Source: Antilocapra americana
Lineage: Eukaryota > Chordata > Mammalia > Artiodactyla > Antilocapridae
DNA: 64,000 nt
Reading direction: 5' to 3'
Assembly: GCA_007570785.1 (NCBI GenBank)
Contig: ML664161.1
Coordinates: 16,396,861-16,460,860, forward strand
Part shown: positions 47,933 through 59,268 of the stretch, one piece after another
Layout of the letters: each line of letters starts with the position of its first letter
Position numbering within the stretch: the first letter of the stretch is position 1
The notes under the pieces: generated by a model
The model's input: only the letters and a program-made list of their open reading frames with translations
What the model was told of the DNA's origin: nothing
The model's database searches: none
Made by a program: the position numbers and the translations under genes

Positions 47933-49739
47933 TGATGTTTAGTTATCAGTGACAAGTTGGAATAACAACTCCGGTCTCTCAATTCCCAGGACATACAAGG
48001 ACAAACTAGGAGAAAACCAGGCTTCCTGGGTTGAGATGGGCATCATGTAGAGAAGGGATTCACCTAAGTTTGTCTTGTTCCAGAGAGAGCAAAGCCAGGG
48101 GTAAGAAAGCAGGTAGTTGCTGGTAGACCAATATCAGCCTAATTCAGGGAAGACCTTTTTAATAGTCAGGATTGTCCAAAACTGAAACAGGTTTTCTTGA
48201 AAAGAAGTGAGTTGCTTCTAACTGGAAATGTTCAAATAGAAACAGGGTATGTTTGAATAAATAATTTGTCAAGTATGTTTAAAAAGGAAAATTGTTTTAT
48301 GTGACTGGTTGGAATAGATAACTTCTAAGGTCTCCACCAAAACTAAGATTAAGTGATTTTATGAATAGATAGACAGATGGACAAATTTTTTTCTTGTTGA
48401 TATGTTACTTTGTACTTATGTCTTTTTAGTGTGAACCCATCATCTCCTCCTTACAAATAGGAATAGATAAATACTAAAGTCTTTTCTTCCCCAAGATTCA
48501 ATGGTTCTAAATAATCTTTTTTGTACTAATTCAGTATATTATTCACAGTAGGAGTTCAAACGAAACTTAAATTCTCTTTTAAGTCAGAAAATTCTCCATT
48601 TAAGATAAATTGAACTACAGCCTCCTTGCAGTTGAACAATTTGAACTCAGCCAGTCTCAATCAAATCTATCAGTTGATCACATTCAAGAGCACTAAATAT
48701 GCATTAACTTTTTTTTTTAATAAAAAGGTTAAAACTAAAAGAAGAAATTTGGGTGGACTGTATTGTGATGAGATTAAAGTGTTCCCTTACTAGGTTTCTG
48801 ATTGATGACAGGAAATTTGACTGGAATTATTTCCTAGAATATAGAGCACTTTTTAATATTAAATTACTAGTATGATTTAATTATACTTCAAGTATGAAAT
48901 TACTGAAAGACTGCCCATTGTATAATACTGTCATCCAAATTCTAGTGGTAAGACTGACACATAAATGAACCATATTATGGGAATACTTTCAATTTGCAAG
49001 ATTTCCCATCAGTAATAGAAATGGAGGTCCTGACAAGTTCATACTTGGATTGGGTGAAAAGCTCCACTCTCAAATAGTCATCTAGCAAAGCTTTGGTGAG
49101 AATCATAGATGGGATCTGTGATGCACTCTTTGCAAACCTAACCAGGAAAGAAATGGATAAAAAACAGCCAAGGATGCCTTTTTTGGCTTCCCTTTTCCCT
49201 TTCTTTCTTCCCACACCCTCTCTCTTATTAGAAGGTTAAACAAGGAAAAGTAATGTTCAAATTAAGTGTTTAATTTATTAACATTGACATTGTTTTGAAC
49301 ACTCTTTACAGTTAAAAAAAAAATAAAGAAAGAAAAATTATGGCTCAAGTCAAGATGGCCTATCATTGATTAGAATATCTCAGCCCTGCCTTTTTTCCCG
49401 GGGAGGAAAATGTGTATTTCAGGGATAGAAAGACCTTCTATGTTTCAGACATTGTGCGAGATGTCAGACAGAGAGAGAAAAAAAAAAATCAGGCATGAAG
49501 CTTGACCCCATAGAAGCATAGCAAATACATAGCACAGGTTCATCACGGGAGCCTGATGAGACTCGGAGTTCTTCCTGACCCCAAACTCCAGACCGTCACA
49601 GCTAATCTAACCACAGAATTCTAAGAGCTGACAACTATTAGCCACTCCACGTAGGAAACTGACAGTTCTCTGGTAACCAGGTCTCATTCTAACAGCTATT
49701 AGTGAGGTTTGTTCATGTTTATAAAGACCCCTTTCAACC
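47933..49739. other. non-repeat intron
   Basis: AT-rich. I looked on the minus strand here for the PEX5L exon that should follow 49956 (SDTEFWDKM...) and did not find it. Confidence 0.5.
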
Positions 49740-49868
49740 TAGAGGGCTGGGAGGAGGCTCAAAAGGGAGGGAATAGATGTATACCTAAGAGTCACGTTGT
49801 TGATTCAGCTTGTTGCACGGCAGAAACCAACACCACACTGTAAAGCAGCTATCCTCCGATTTTTTAAA
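49740..49868 (+). mobile_element. short L1 3'-end fragment, 88 bp from the exon
   Basis: ggctgggaggaggctcaaaa, aatagatgtatacctaagag, cggcagaaaccaacaccaca and agcagctatcctccgat are L1 3'-UTR words. It is antisense to the PEX5L exon and ends about 88 bases downstream of its donor site. Confidence 0.82.
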
Positions 49869-49948
49869 AAGACCCACTTCATATGTATCTTGCTTGATTT
49901 TTTTGAATTCCACGCTCAGAAACATGAAACAGAAAAAAATAAACCAAA

Positions 49949-49955
49949 AAGCTAC
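49949..49955 (-). other. PEX5L: splice donor of PEX5L exon (weak)
   Basis: The exon ends GTGGAG followed by gtagct. The invariant GT is present, but +4 is G and +5 is C instead of the preferred A and G, so pairing with U1 is reduced. Confidence 0.8.
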
Positions 49956-50051
49956 CTCCACAGCTGCTTTCGCTCTTTCAAACTCTTCTTCTAAGGAATG
50001 GTTTCTGGAAAGCAAGGCGCTCCCCCAGCGCTGCTCTTTGGTCAGTCGAGC
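49956..50051 (-). CDS. PEX5L: PEX5L (TRIP8b / PEX5-related protein) internal exon
   Basis: A 96-nt, 32-codon exon, phase 0 at both ends. Seen: reading from 50051 down it starts ARLTKEQRWG, contains SALLSRNHSLEE, and ends EFERAKAAVE. It is preceded by ttatttcag and followed by gtagct. Known: PEX5L is a neuronal TPR protein, related to the peroxisomal import receptor PEX5, that controls trafficking and cAMP gating of HCN channels. From memory this segment sits before the TPR repeats and belongs to the conserved stretch that contacts the HCN cyclic-nucleotide-binding domain. The next residues in the family begin SDTEFWDKM and must lie on another exon left of this one. I recall human having LTKEHRWG where this reads LTKEQRWG. 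No stop or frameshift. The paralogue PEX5 is a much poorer match. Inference: the whole window is PEX5L intron around this exon. Confidence 0.9.
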
Positions 50052-50071
50052 CTGAAATAAACCAAACATAA
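50052..50071 (-). other. PEX5L: splice acceptor of PEX5L exon
   Basis: Minus-strand tgtttggtttatttcag ends in CAG directly before the exon. It is T-rich but interrupted by GG. Confidence 0.85.
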
Positions 50072-51623
50072 CTTTGGAATCACGTAATATAAAATACAAA
50101 CATTTTTTCTTTTCTCAAAGTAGCCTAGACTTTAAGAAGCACCTGTGACTGACGTCACTTTTGGAGTACTTTGCAAGCAGAGCGCTTCTTAAACCGGGAT
50201 GGTAGCAAAATGTGCATCCCACTTATACGCAGGCATCTTCTAACAGAGTCTCAGCCGCAGTCATATTAAAACATCAACACCCAGGCCCGACCTCCCAAAG
50301 ATCGTACATCTCATTTGTCTAGGTCCAAGACGTTGATAGGTTAGGAGGTCTCCCCACGCAGCTGGCTGGAGAATCTCCGTTACAGGATACACCTGGAAGC
50401 TGATGTTTGCGCTTTTAGCTTGTTAGGAGGATCAGCCTCAGGTGAAGCTGCGAAGGCTGCAGCCTTGGAAGGCAGCTGCTAGGCCTTTTTCCTTACATGT
50501 GAGCTGGGCTTCATGCTGAATTCTTTTTCCTTTGCCTTCCCTCTCTTAGCACACATCTGTCTCATGCCACATTTCCTCAGGTCACTGCTCGCTGCTAAAT
50601 AGTCACTTGGATAAAATCATGTCTGATAATGCCAACTGCTTTGTCCCAATTAACAAGAGGTGTGATACACAACTTAGCTAAATGCAAATATTTTCAGAAG
50701 ATCCCCCACAAAGAGTTTGCTAGAATTTAAAAAATATTGATTTTAAGTTTCACAAACAATGAATACATTCTTTTTTTAAAAAATTAATCATGGTAAATCA
50801 GAGGCATAATTCTAGACCTTTTCCCCTCGAATTTGCATGTATATTTATGCACCCATGGATAGAATATCACAATGTTTCAAAAAGCTTCTGGAAACCTAAA
50901 TGGTGTTATTCTGTGGCTTGCTTTTTTCTATTCAGCAATGTACCTTGGAGAGTCTCCACATGTTGCACTCCTAGATCTACCTCAGTCTTTTCCCAAGGAT
51001 TTCCTAGTAAGTATACACTGTATGTTGATTAGAACTCTCTCCATGAACATTGAATGTTTCTGATTTTTTCTCCACGTGATTGCTTGTTTTCTTATCTATC
51101 TTCTTCTCTGGTCCTCTCGCTCTGCTGTGGGGTCCACAGGGGGAGGACTTTGTAACTCTTGTACTGCCCCACCCTGAGCCTAGGGTCTGACAAGTAATAC
51201 ATGCCCCAAGGATGCCTGCGGATGGACTGCAGGAGCAGGGCCAGCATTGCTGAGGCAGCCAGGCCTTGGGGAGCAGGGGGAGAGAAGCTCGGAGTCAAGC
51301 GCCCCACCCCCTTTCACTGCAGGGCAGGGGTGGCTCCTTGGCCACGTGGGAGATTGCTGTCCTGCAGAGATGCTCAACCCCTGAACAGACCTGGGCTCCA
51401 CCTCAGGCCAATGAAGTGATCTTTGAAGGTGGGGCCCAGGAATTAAATGTTTGAAAAGCTCTGTGGTGATTTTTAAAAGTAGCCACATTTCGAAACCAAA
51501 ACTATGGCAAAACTTTGTTCTCCACCCAGCACTTACCATCTATTCTGTTCAGTTGCTTTTCATTCTTTCTCCACCATTAGTGGTCCTCAAGAGGAACCCC
51601 ACTCTTTAATGATTACACAGTAT
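50072..51623. other. intron upstream of PEX5L exon
   Basis: No further exon recognised. A GC-richer block lies at 51190-51420, with open frames on both strands but no recognisable protein. Confidence 0.5.
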
Positions 51624-51770
51624 TCAATCCTTGGGTTGGGAAGATCCCCTGGAAGAAGGAATGGCAACCCACTCCAGTATTCTTGCCTGGGAAATCTCAT
51701 GGATAGAAGAGCCTGGAGGGCTACAGACCATGGGGTTGTAAAGAATCGGACACGACTTAGAGACTGAACA
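51624..51770 (+). mobile_element. Bov-tA SINE, 5'-truncated
   Basis: Sense copy starting inside the tRNA-derived head (ttcaatccttgggttgggaa) and running to gacacgacttagagactgaa. Confidence 0.92.
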
Positions 51771-51774
51771 GCAT

Positions 51775-51930
51775 CAGTACCAGGGCTTACTACATGCCAG
51801 ATGCTGCTTCAAGTCCCTTACCTACTGGAACTCATGTCGTCCTTTCAACAACCCAAGGTAAGTACTAGCATTGACTTCATGACCCTGAGGCACTGACTTG
51901 CCCCTGGTCTCACAGCTAGTTAAGTGGTAG
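51775..51930 (-). repeat. MIR SINE, antisense
   Basis: gcttactacatgccagatgc, cctttcaacaacccaaggta and tctcacagctagttaagtgg match the reverse complement of MIR. Confidence 0.8.
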
Positions 51931-52727
51931 GACCACTGCTTCTGGGCCATGCTCAAAACCACTGCATGCACTGCCTCTCACAGGAGGCTGTGCTCAACTG
52001 GCCATTTTAGGAGGATGCAAAATATAGAAAAGCTGTCCCTTGGAGACAGGGACATTCGTGTAAGGTTGAGAGAGCTAGCCAAGAAGCTGTCTAGAATACT
52101 GTGGGCTGAAAATAATAATAATAAAATAATTACTAGGAATGTTTCTGAGCATAAACAAGTCTGAGGCTGCCTTCTGATTTAATGGATGTGAAAGGTTAAT
52201 TTACTGGAACACTAATTTATGTTTTCTCCTTCTTGATATATTTATTCCCTGCTGTATCCCTGGCCTCTCCTTTTAAGAGTAGGTGCTCAACAAATAATCA
52301 GTAAATATTTGTTGAAAATATACTGTCAGGGAATACATGAGTGACCAAATTAAAGGTATTTCTCTTCCCTACTCCCAGAAGGTAGCTGTGTGTTCTCAAT
52401 CAAGGTCTCATGGCCAATTTGGAGGCTAAGGAAAGTTTTTAGGAGATTGAAAGAGACTTGATTTTTGTGTTGTACCTGGACTGGCAGATAGCTTCAGCCT
52501 AAACTGATAGGGAGAGAACCAGCAGACTTTAATGAATTCTCAGTATTTCTAAAATCCTCAGCATGCTAGGAAGGGAAGCTGAGCACAGCACATAGCATGT
52601 CACGTGATACCAGCAGTTGTCTCTTCTGTTCGGTTTATGTCACCCGTGCTTATTCCACGGTAGCACTTAATTTAGTAGCATGTTTATTTGCCTTCCCCTT
52701 CTAAACTGTCTGAGCCACCAGGGCAGC
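51931..52727. other. non-repeat intron
   Basis: No gene recognised. Around 52200-52320 there is old-repeat-like sequence (gtgctcaacaaataatcagt). Confidence 0.4.
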
Positions 52728-52935
52728 ACTCCCTGGGTAGCTCAAAGGGTAAAGAATCTGCCTGCAGTGTGGGAGATCTGGGTTCAGTCCCTGGGTTGGG
52801 AAGATCGCCTGGAGACGGAGATGAAGACCCACTTCAATATCCTTGCCTGGAGAATTCCATGGACAGAGGAGCCTGGTGGGCTGTAGTCCATGGAGTCTCT
52901 TAGGGCTGGTCGCCTGGGCGACTTTCACTTTCATT
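52728..52935 (+). mobile_element. Bov-tA SINE
   Basis: Sense full-length Bov-tA (actccctgggtagctcaaag, ggttcagtccctgggttggg) ending in cgactttcactttcatttt. Confidence 0.94.
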
Positions 52936-53689
52936 TTCTATACTGTAAGGTCCTTGAGATTAGAGCTTATGTCTCAGGGTAGGTATCCAGCACTGTGGAT
53001 ATGCCTGGTCCATAGAAATGGCTAAATAAAGAGAGCTATTGCTCTGGTGTAATAGTCATTCCAAACACATTTGTCAGATGAGTGATTGCAAAAGGAATAG
53101 CTGCTCTGCCCTGTCTCCTGTTGCTGGTTTCTGTCTACCTCCTTCTAAACTACATCCAAATCCCATCTTAGATTTTTGATGCTGTCAGGAGATGGGTCTC
53201 GAAGAATTTTTAAAGGACAGAGAGAAGATGCCTGGCCAGTCTCTGGTTTCATCTTAAAATGAAGTAGCATCTCTGGCCTTCCATTCTTATTTGTATAAAG
53301 ACAGGAAGTGTTCTTCACGTGAGTAGCACAGGGAGAAAACTGCTGTGTTGTGTATATATAATTTCTGATTCTGTGGCTTCTGTTTAGACACTGGTGCTCT
53401 CTTTGCTCAGCTAAAAAGCCTAACCTGTTACACCTCAGATTTATTAGGTGGATTTAAATTAGGGGTAATAGCATATCTCTCTTCATTGATTCACCTGATG
53501 ACTAGAGAAGCATACATACTTCTTGTAATGAGATGAGTGAGACGGAGAAACTTGGAATTGAATCTAACTCGTGAAGACATTGTTAGTTCAGGGTTACTAT
53601 TCTTCAATGTATTCCATTTTTCTTCTAGCACTTTGAAATAATCAAAAGGTCATCCTAGTATGTTTGCATATCTATCACTTCTTGTGTCG
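52936..53689. other. non-repeat intron
   Basis: Nothing recognised. Confidence 0.4.
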
Positions 53690-53817
53690 GAGAAGGCAAT
53701 TGCAACCCACTCCAGTACTCTTGGCTGGACAATCCCATGGATGGAAGAGCCTGGTAGGCTGCAGTCCATGGGGTCGCTAAGAGTCAGACACGACTGAGCA
53801 ACTTCACTTTCACTTTG
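53690..53817 (+). mobile_element. Bov-A SINE
   Basis: Sense Bov-A body (ggagaaggcaattgcaaccc ... gacacgactgagcaacttca) ending in ctttcactttg. Confidence 0.93.
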
Positions 53818-55314
53818 GACTGGCAGATGTCTGTGCTAGTAAACCCTGGTTAGCGGGTGGGGTAGGGATGGCTGCAGGATGCCCTAGTGGGGTTCCTGGT
53901 AAAGAGCGAGGCCTGTGAGTAGCTCAGGGTTGAGGCTTCTGGAGCAGAGCCTGTGGTCAGAAAAGGGAGGGTGATGAAGGCAGGTCAAGGCAGTGATGCT
54001 CACTGGTGGGCAAGGCCCAGTAGCCCCCCAAACAAGCATCCTCCCTTATTCTCTGGGCCCTGTGTAAGCTACTGTATTTTTCTAATCCAGAAAATTGAGT
54101 CAGGGAGGGGAAGACTGACACAGGTTCCAGAGATTAGGATATGAGCATATCTGACACTCTAGGGTGACAATATATTTGCTTAACAAATATAAAGGTAGAG
54201 ATAATTTATAACCTTTTAGAACTGACAACCTATTAGGATCTTACAGCCTGGTAGAGAAGTTAATGCCAAAGATGATATGACTTTATTGTCTTATAGACAG
54301 TTAATCAACCTTGTATCTAACTTGGTAAACTTTTTATTTTGACATTTCTTTCCCAGCTGGCTACGTAAATCTCTGTTCCTTATTTCTTTGCTTTTAGAAC
54401 CAACTTTTTTATTTTCCTGCAGGTTCATTCATGAAATAAATATTTGTTGAGATAAAGTTAAAAAAATGGACACACATGGCAAGAAATAAACTTTGTGCAT
54501 TTACATGATAATGAAAGACTTTAGGAGAAGAAAGAGGAAGCACTAACATTTTTGTCCCCAAGGCACCTCCTTTAATTAGAGGCACTTTTCACCAGTGAAA
54601 TATGATCTGTCTTTCCTGTGAAGCCTGACCGAACAGGACTCTATTACTGTCACTGGCTTTCCTTCATCAATGTTTCACGACCCAAGAGGATTATGAATCA
54701 TAGGATGCAAAGGGCACCATACATCAGGAAGAAGAAAATCTCTCAGGATTCTAGACTTACAGTTTATGTTCTCTTAACTGCCTGAAACAGTAAATGTAAA
54801 TACAATCTTAAAGTGCAAAGGAAATTTTGTTTTGATATTACAGTTACTATTTAGGTAAATGCTATTTCCCACATTGTTAGGAAAGCCTTGTGTTATTACT
54901 AATTTGAATGTTACCTCACATTTTAAAGCCATTTATTTTTCCTAAGGAAGCATAAAATAAATGCTGTAAAATATAAGTAGATACTGAACGTAAACAGAGA
55001 CAGTTTGCAAGCTGAGGGTAGTATACATCTAAAGGTTCTAAAACTTTTTAGCAACTCAGCAGTGTGCCCAGACATGCTGATATAGGACTGAGAAGGAAAA
55101 ACAGATTAAACACACAATCAAGAACAGCCTTCTTTTTGAACAATATTTTTTGTTTACATCTAATTTCATTATAGGCAAAACTGTAATATGGAAAAACATA
55201 ATAATGCTAGTAAACTGCAGATATTTCTTAATATTTAACTCGAGGAATGACAAACACCACAGTTACACCTGTAAGTCTGACTTGCAGCTATTTTGGGAGC
55301 ACAGTGGCTGTAAG
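53818..55314. other. non-repeat intron
   Basis: No exon recognised on the minus strand. A/T-rich from about 54780. Confidence 0.45.
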
Positions 55315-55500
55315 AGCAGTTCTCAAGCTTTAGCGTGCATTAGAATCGCCCACAGGTCACCTTCACACAGTTTGCAGGGCTCCGCCCCTTGTGTTTCTGA
55401 GTCAGTAGGTGTAGGGTGGGGCTATAGAATTGTCATCTCTAACAAGTTCCCCAGTGACACTGACACTGCTGGTTTAGGGACCACACTGTGAGAACTTCTG
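55315..55500 (+). repeat. MER5A hAT-type DNA transposon
   Basis: Clear non-autonomous MER5A: agcagttctcaagctttagc at the left, tctgagtcagtaggtgtagg in the middle, gggaccacactgtgagaact at the right, with terminal inverted repeats. No transposase. Confidence 0.92.
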
Positions 55501-56089
55501 ATCTAGGAATTGACATTTTATGTATGTCGGTGGGACTCTGGAGTTCACAAATATACTCCGACGTAGTCATTTCTTTTCTTTTTGCATGGTTTTGAAAAAG
55601 GTTCCACAATTAACAGTTACCTCCTGGAAGGGCTTTGGCTTTAAAAACAGCATTTTAATTTGTTTAAGCTAATTGGATTTTAGGGTATTACAGTCTCCAA
55701 AGAAGGAAAGCATTTAATTCCCCCAGCTGTTGATTGCACTGAATGATCAGGCACTAGGTGAAGAGAGAGAAGGAAGAATTAAATAACTCTGAAAATAATA
55801 TTATGCCATATTCTCTTTATTCAAAATTATGACTGTGATCAAAAGAGTCATATGATCAAAACAGTCAAATGTAATTTGCAAACGATTGTATCTGCAGCTC
55901 TGGTTGTCCTGGCATAATTTTCTTGGCTAACATCTAAAGCCATTGTTCATAGCTCCTCATACAATTGATAGAGATCTTCCACCAAAACACATTTTAAAAA
56001 GGCTCAGCACTTTTCTAAAGCAATTGGAGGAGAAAAGGGATTTGCTTAACGGTAAAGAAGAAAAATATAACTAGCAGACCTTATATAAC
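55501..56089. other. non-repeat intron
   Basis: Nothing recognised. Confidence 0.4.
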
Positions 56090-56213
56090 AGTCATTAAAA
56101 ACAGTCTCTCTAAAGTCAGTTTGCCTGGAGTCAAATCCTGGTTTACCATTTACTATTAATGATGACCTTGGACAAATTACTTAACCTTTATAATCCTCAG
56201 TTTTTTTGGAAGG
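56090..56213 (+). repeat. MIR SINE
   Basis: Sense MIR: gtttgcctggagtcaaatcc, gaccttggacaaattactta, atcctcagttttt. Confidence 0.8.
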
Positions 56214-56239
56214 TGGGGCATGCCATTTGGTTTGTGAGA

Positions 56240-59200
56240 TCTTGTTCAGTCGCAAAGTCCTGTCTGACTCCTTGTGACCCCATGGACTGCAGCACACCAG
56301 GCTTCCCTGTCCTTCACTATCTCCCAGGGTTTGAGCAAACTCATGTCCATTGAACTGATGATGTCATCTTACCATCTCATCCTCTGTTGCCCCCTCCTCC
56401 TCCTGCCTTCAGTCTTTCCCAGCATCAGGGTCTTTTCCAGTGAGTTGGCTCTTATGCTTCTGGTGGCTGAAATACTGGAGCATCAGCTTCAGCATCAGTC
56501 AGTTCAGTCACTCAGTTGTGTCCAACTCTTTGTGACCCCATGGACAGCAGCATGCCAGGCTTCCCTGTCCATCATCAACTCCCTGAGCTTACTCAAACTC
56601 ATGTCCATCAAGTCAGTGATGCCATCCAACCATCTCATCCTCTGTCATCTCCTTCTCCTCCCGCCTTCAATCTTTCCCAGCACCAAGGTCTTTTCAAATG
56701 AGTCAGTTCTTGGATTCAGGTGGCCAAAGTATTGGAGCTTCAGCTTCAGCATTAGTCCTCCCAGTGAATATTCAGGACTGATTTCTTTTAGGATGGACTG
56801 GTTTGATCTCCTTGTAGTCCAAGGGACTCTCAAGAGTCTTCTGCAACACCACAGTTCAAAAGCATCAATTATTCAACACAAAGCTTTCTTTATGGTCCAA
56901 ACTCAAATCCATACATGACTACTGGAAAAGTCTTAGCTTTGACTATATGGATCTTTGTTGGTAAAGTAATGTCTTTGCTTTTTAATATGCTGTCTAGGCT
57001 CATCATAGACACTTGAGGAGCAAGACACTTCCAAGGAGCAAGTGTCTTTTAATTTCATGGTGGCAGTCACAATTTGCAGTGATTTTGAAGCCCAAGAAAA
57101 TAGTCTGTCACTGTTTCCATTGTTTCCCCATCTACATGCCATGAAGTGATGGGACTGGATGCCATGTTCTTGGATTTTTGAATGTTGAGTTTTAAGTCAG
57201 CTTTTTCACTCTGCTCTTTCACCTTCATCAAGAGACTCTTTAGTTCCTCTTTGCTTTCTGCCATAAGGATGGTGTCATCGGCATATCTGAGGTTATTGGT
57301 ATTTCTCCCAGCAATCTTGATTCCAGATTGTGCTTCATCCAACCTGGCATTTCTCATGATGTACTCTTCATATAGGTTAAATAAGCAGGGTGAAAATATA
57401 TAGCCTTGACATACTCCTTTCCCAGTTTGGAACCAGTCTGTTGTTCTGTGTCTGGTTCTAACTGTTGCTTCTTGGCCTGCATACAGACTTCTCAGGAGGC
57501 AGGTAAGGTGGTTTGGTATTCCTATCTCTTTAAGAATTTTCCACAGTTTGTTGTGATCCAGAAGTCAAATGCTCTAGTCAATGAAGCACAGGTTTTTCTG
57601 GAATTCTCTTGGTTTTTCTGTGATCCAGCAGATGTTGGCAATTTGATCTCTGGTTCCTCTGCCCTTTCTAAATCCAGCTTGAACTTCTGGAAGTTCTTGG
57701 TTCATGTACTGTTGAAGCCAAACTTGAAGCATTTTGAGTATTACCTTGCTGGTATGTGAGATGAGTGCAATTGTGTGGTAGTTTGAACATTCTTTGGCAT
57801 TGCCTTTCACGGGAAACTGACCTTTTCCAGTTCTGTGTCCACTGCTGAGTTTTCCAAAGTTGCTGGCATATTGAGTGGAACACTTTAACAGCATCATCTT
57901 TATGATTTGAAATAGCTCAGCTGGAATTCCATCCCCTCCACTAGCTTTGTTTGTAGTGATCCTTCCTAAGGCCCACTTGACTTTGCACTCCACGATGTCT
58001 GGCTCTGGGTGAGTGATCACATCATCGTGGTTATCTGGGTCATTAAGGTCTTTTTTGTATAGTTCTTCTGTATATTCTTGCCACATCTTCTTAATATCTT
58101 CTGCTTTTGTTAGGTCCATACGGTTTCTGTCTTTTAGTGTGCCCATCTTTGTTGAAGTGTTCCCTTGGTATCTCTAATTTTCTTGAAGAGATCTCTAGTC
58201 TTTCCCATTCTATTGTTTTCCTCCATTTCTTTGCATTGTTCACTTAGGAAGGCTTTCTTATCTCTCTTGCTAATCTTTGGAACTGTGCATTCAGATGGAT
58301 ATATCTTTCCTTTTCTCCTTTGAGTTTTGCTTCTCTTCTTTTCTTTGTTATTTGTAAGGCTTCCTCAGACAACCATTTTGCCTTCTTGCATTTCTTTTTC
58401 TTGGGGATGGTTTTGCTCACTGCCTCCTGTACAATGTCACGGACCTCCGTCCATAGTTCTTCAGGCACTGTATCAGATCTAACCTCTTGAATCTATTTGT
58501 CACTTCCAATGTATAATCGTAAGGGATTTGATTTAGGTCATACCTGAATGGCCTAGTGGCTTTCCCTACTTTCTTCAATTTAAGTCTGAATTTGGCAATA
58601 AGAAGTTCATAATCTGAGCCACAGTCAGCTCCAGGGCTTGTTTTTGCTAACTGTATAGAGCTTCTCCATTTTCGGCTGCAAAGAATATAATCAATCTGAT
58701 TTTGATATTGACCATCTGGTGAGGTCCATGTATAGAGTCTTCTCTTGTGTTGTTGGAAGAGGGTTTTTGCTATGACCAATGCATTCTCTTGGCAAAATTC
58801 TATTAGCCTTTGCCCTGCTTCATTTTTACTCCAAGGCCAAACTTGCCTGTTACTCTAGGTATCTCTTGACTTCCTACTTTTGCATTCCAGTCCCCTATGA
58901 TGAGAAGGACATCTTTTTTTGGTGTTAGTTCTAGAAGGTCTTGTAGGTCATCATAGAACCATTCAGCTTCTTCAGCATTAGTGTTTGGGGCATAGACTTG
59001 GATTAATGTAATATCGAATGCTTTGCCTTGGAAAAGAACTGAGATCATCAGCATCAGACCTTCCAATGAATATTTCAGGTTGATTTCCTTTAGGATTGAC
59101 TGGTTTGATCTCCCTGCTGTTCAAGGGACTCTCAAGAGTCTTCCTCAGCTTCACACTTTGAAAGCATCAATTCTTTGGTGCTCAACCTTCTTTATATTCC

Positions 59201-59268
59201 GACTCTTACATCTGTACATGACTATTGGAAAAACCATAGCTTTGAATATACATAACTTTGCTCGTGAA
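56240..59268 (-). mobile_element. older BovB 3' fragment, split in two
   Basis: Antisense BovB 3' end in two pieces, 56240-56498 and 59058-59268, which join exactly at the cagcttcagcatcag/tccttccaatg position of BovB. A second BovB lies between them. Non-coding. Confidence 0.93.
56499..59047 (-). mobile_element. younger BovB nested in older BovB
   Basis: A 2.55-kb, 5'-truncated antisense BovB from its 3' terminus (tcagttcagtcactcagttg) to inside the endonuclease region. 10-bp target-site duplication tcagcatcag at 56489-56498 and 59048-59057. The coding strand keeps the EN segment GDWNAKVGSQ (58803-59066), the linker, a 190-codon open RT piece (57574-58146) and an intact catalytic box LRYADDTILMAE (57270-57305). 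Frameshifts separate these pieces. Confidence 0.95.

Noticed and set aside
51180..51539. GC-rich 119-codon minus-strand frame as a PEX5L exon
   Set aside because: No similarity to PEX5L and open frames occur on both strands, as GC-rich non-coding DNA often shows.
56274..56918. 214-codon plus-strand open frame
   Set aside because: It lies antisense across the 3' ends of two BovB copies; stop-poor antisense translation of LINE sequence, not a protein.
57574..58146. 190-codon minus-strand open frame as a gene
   Set aside because: It is BovB RT coding sequence, in a truncated element with broken frames on both sides.
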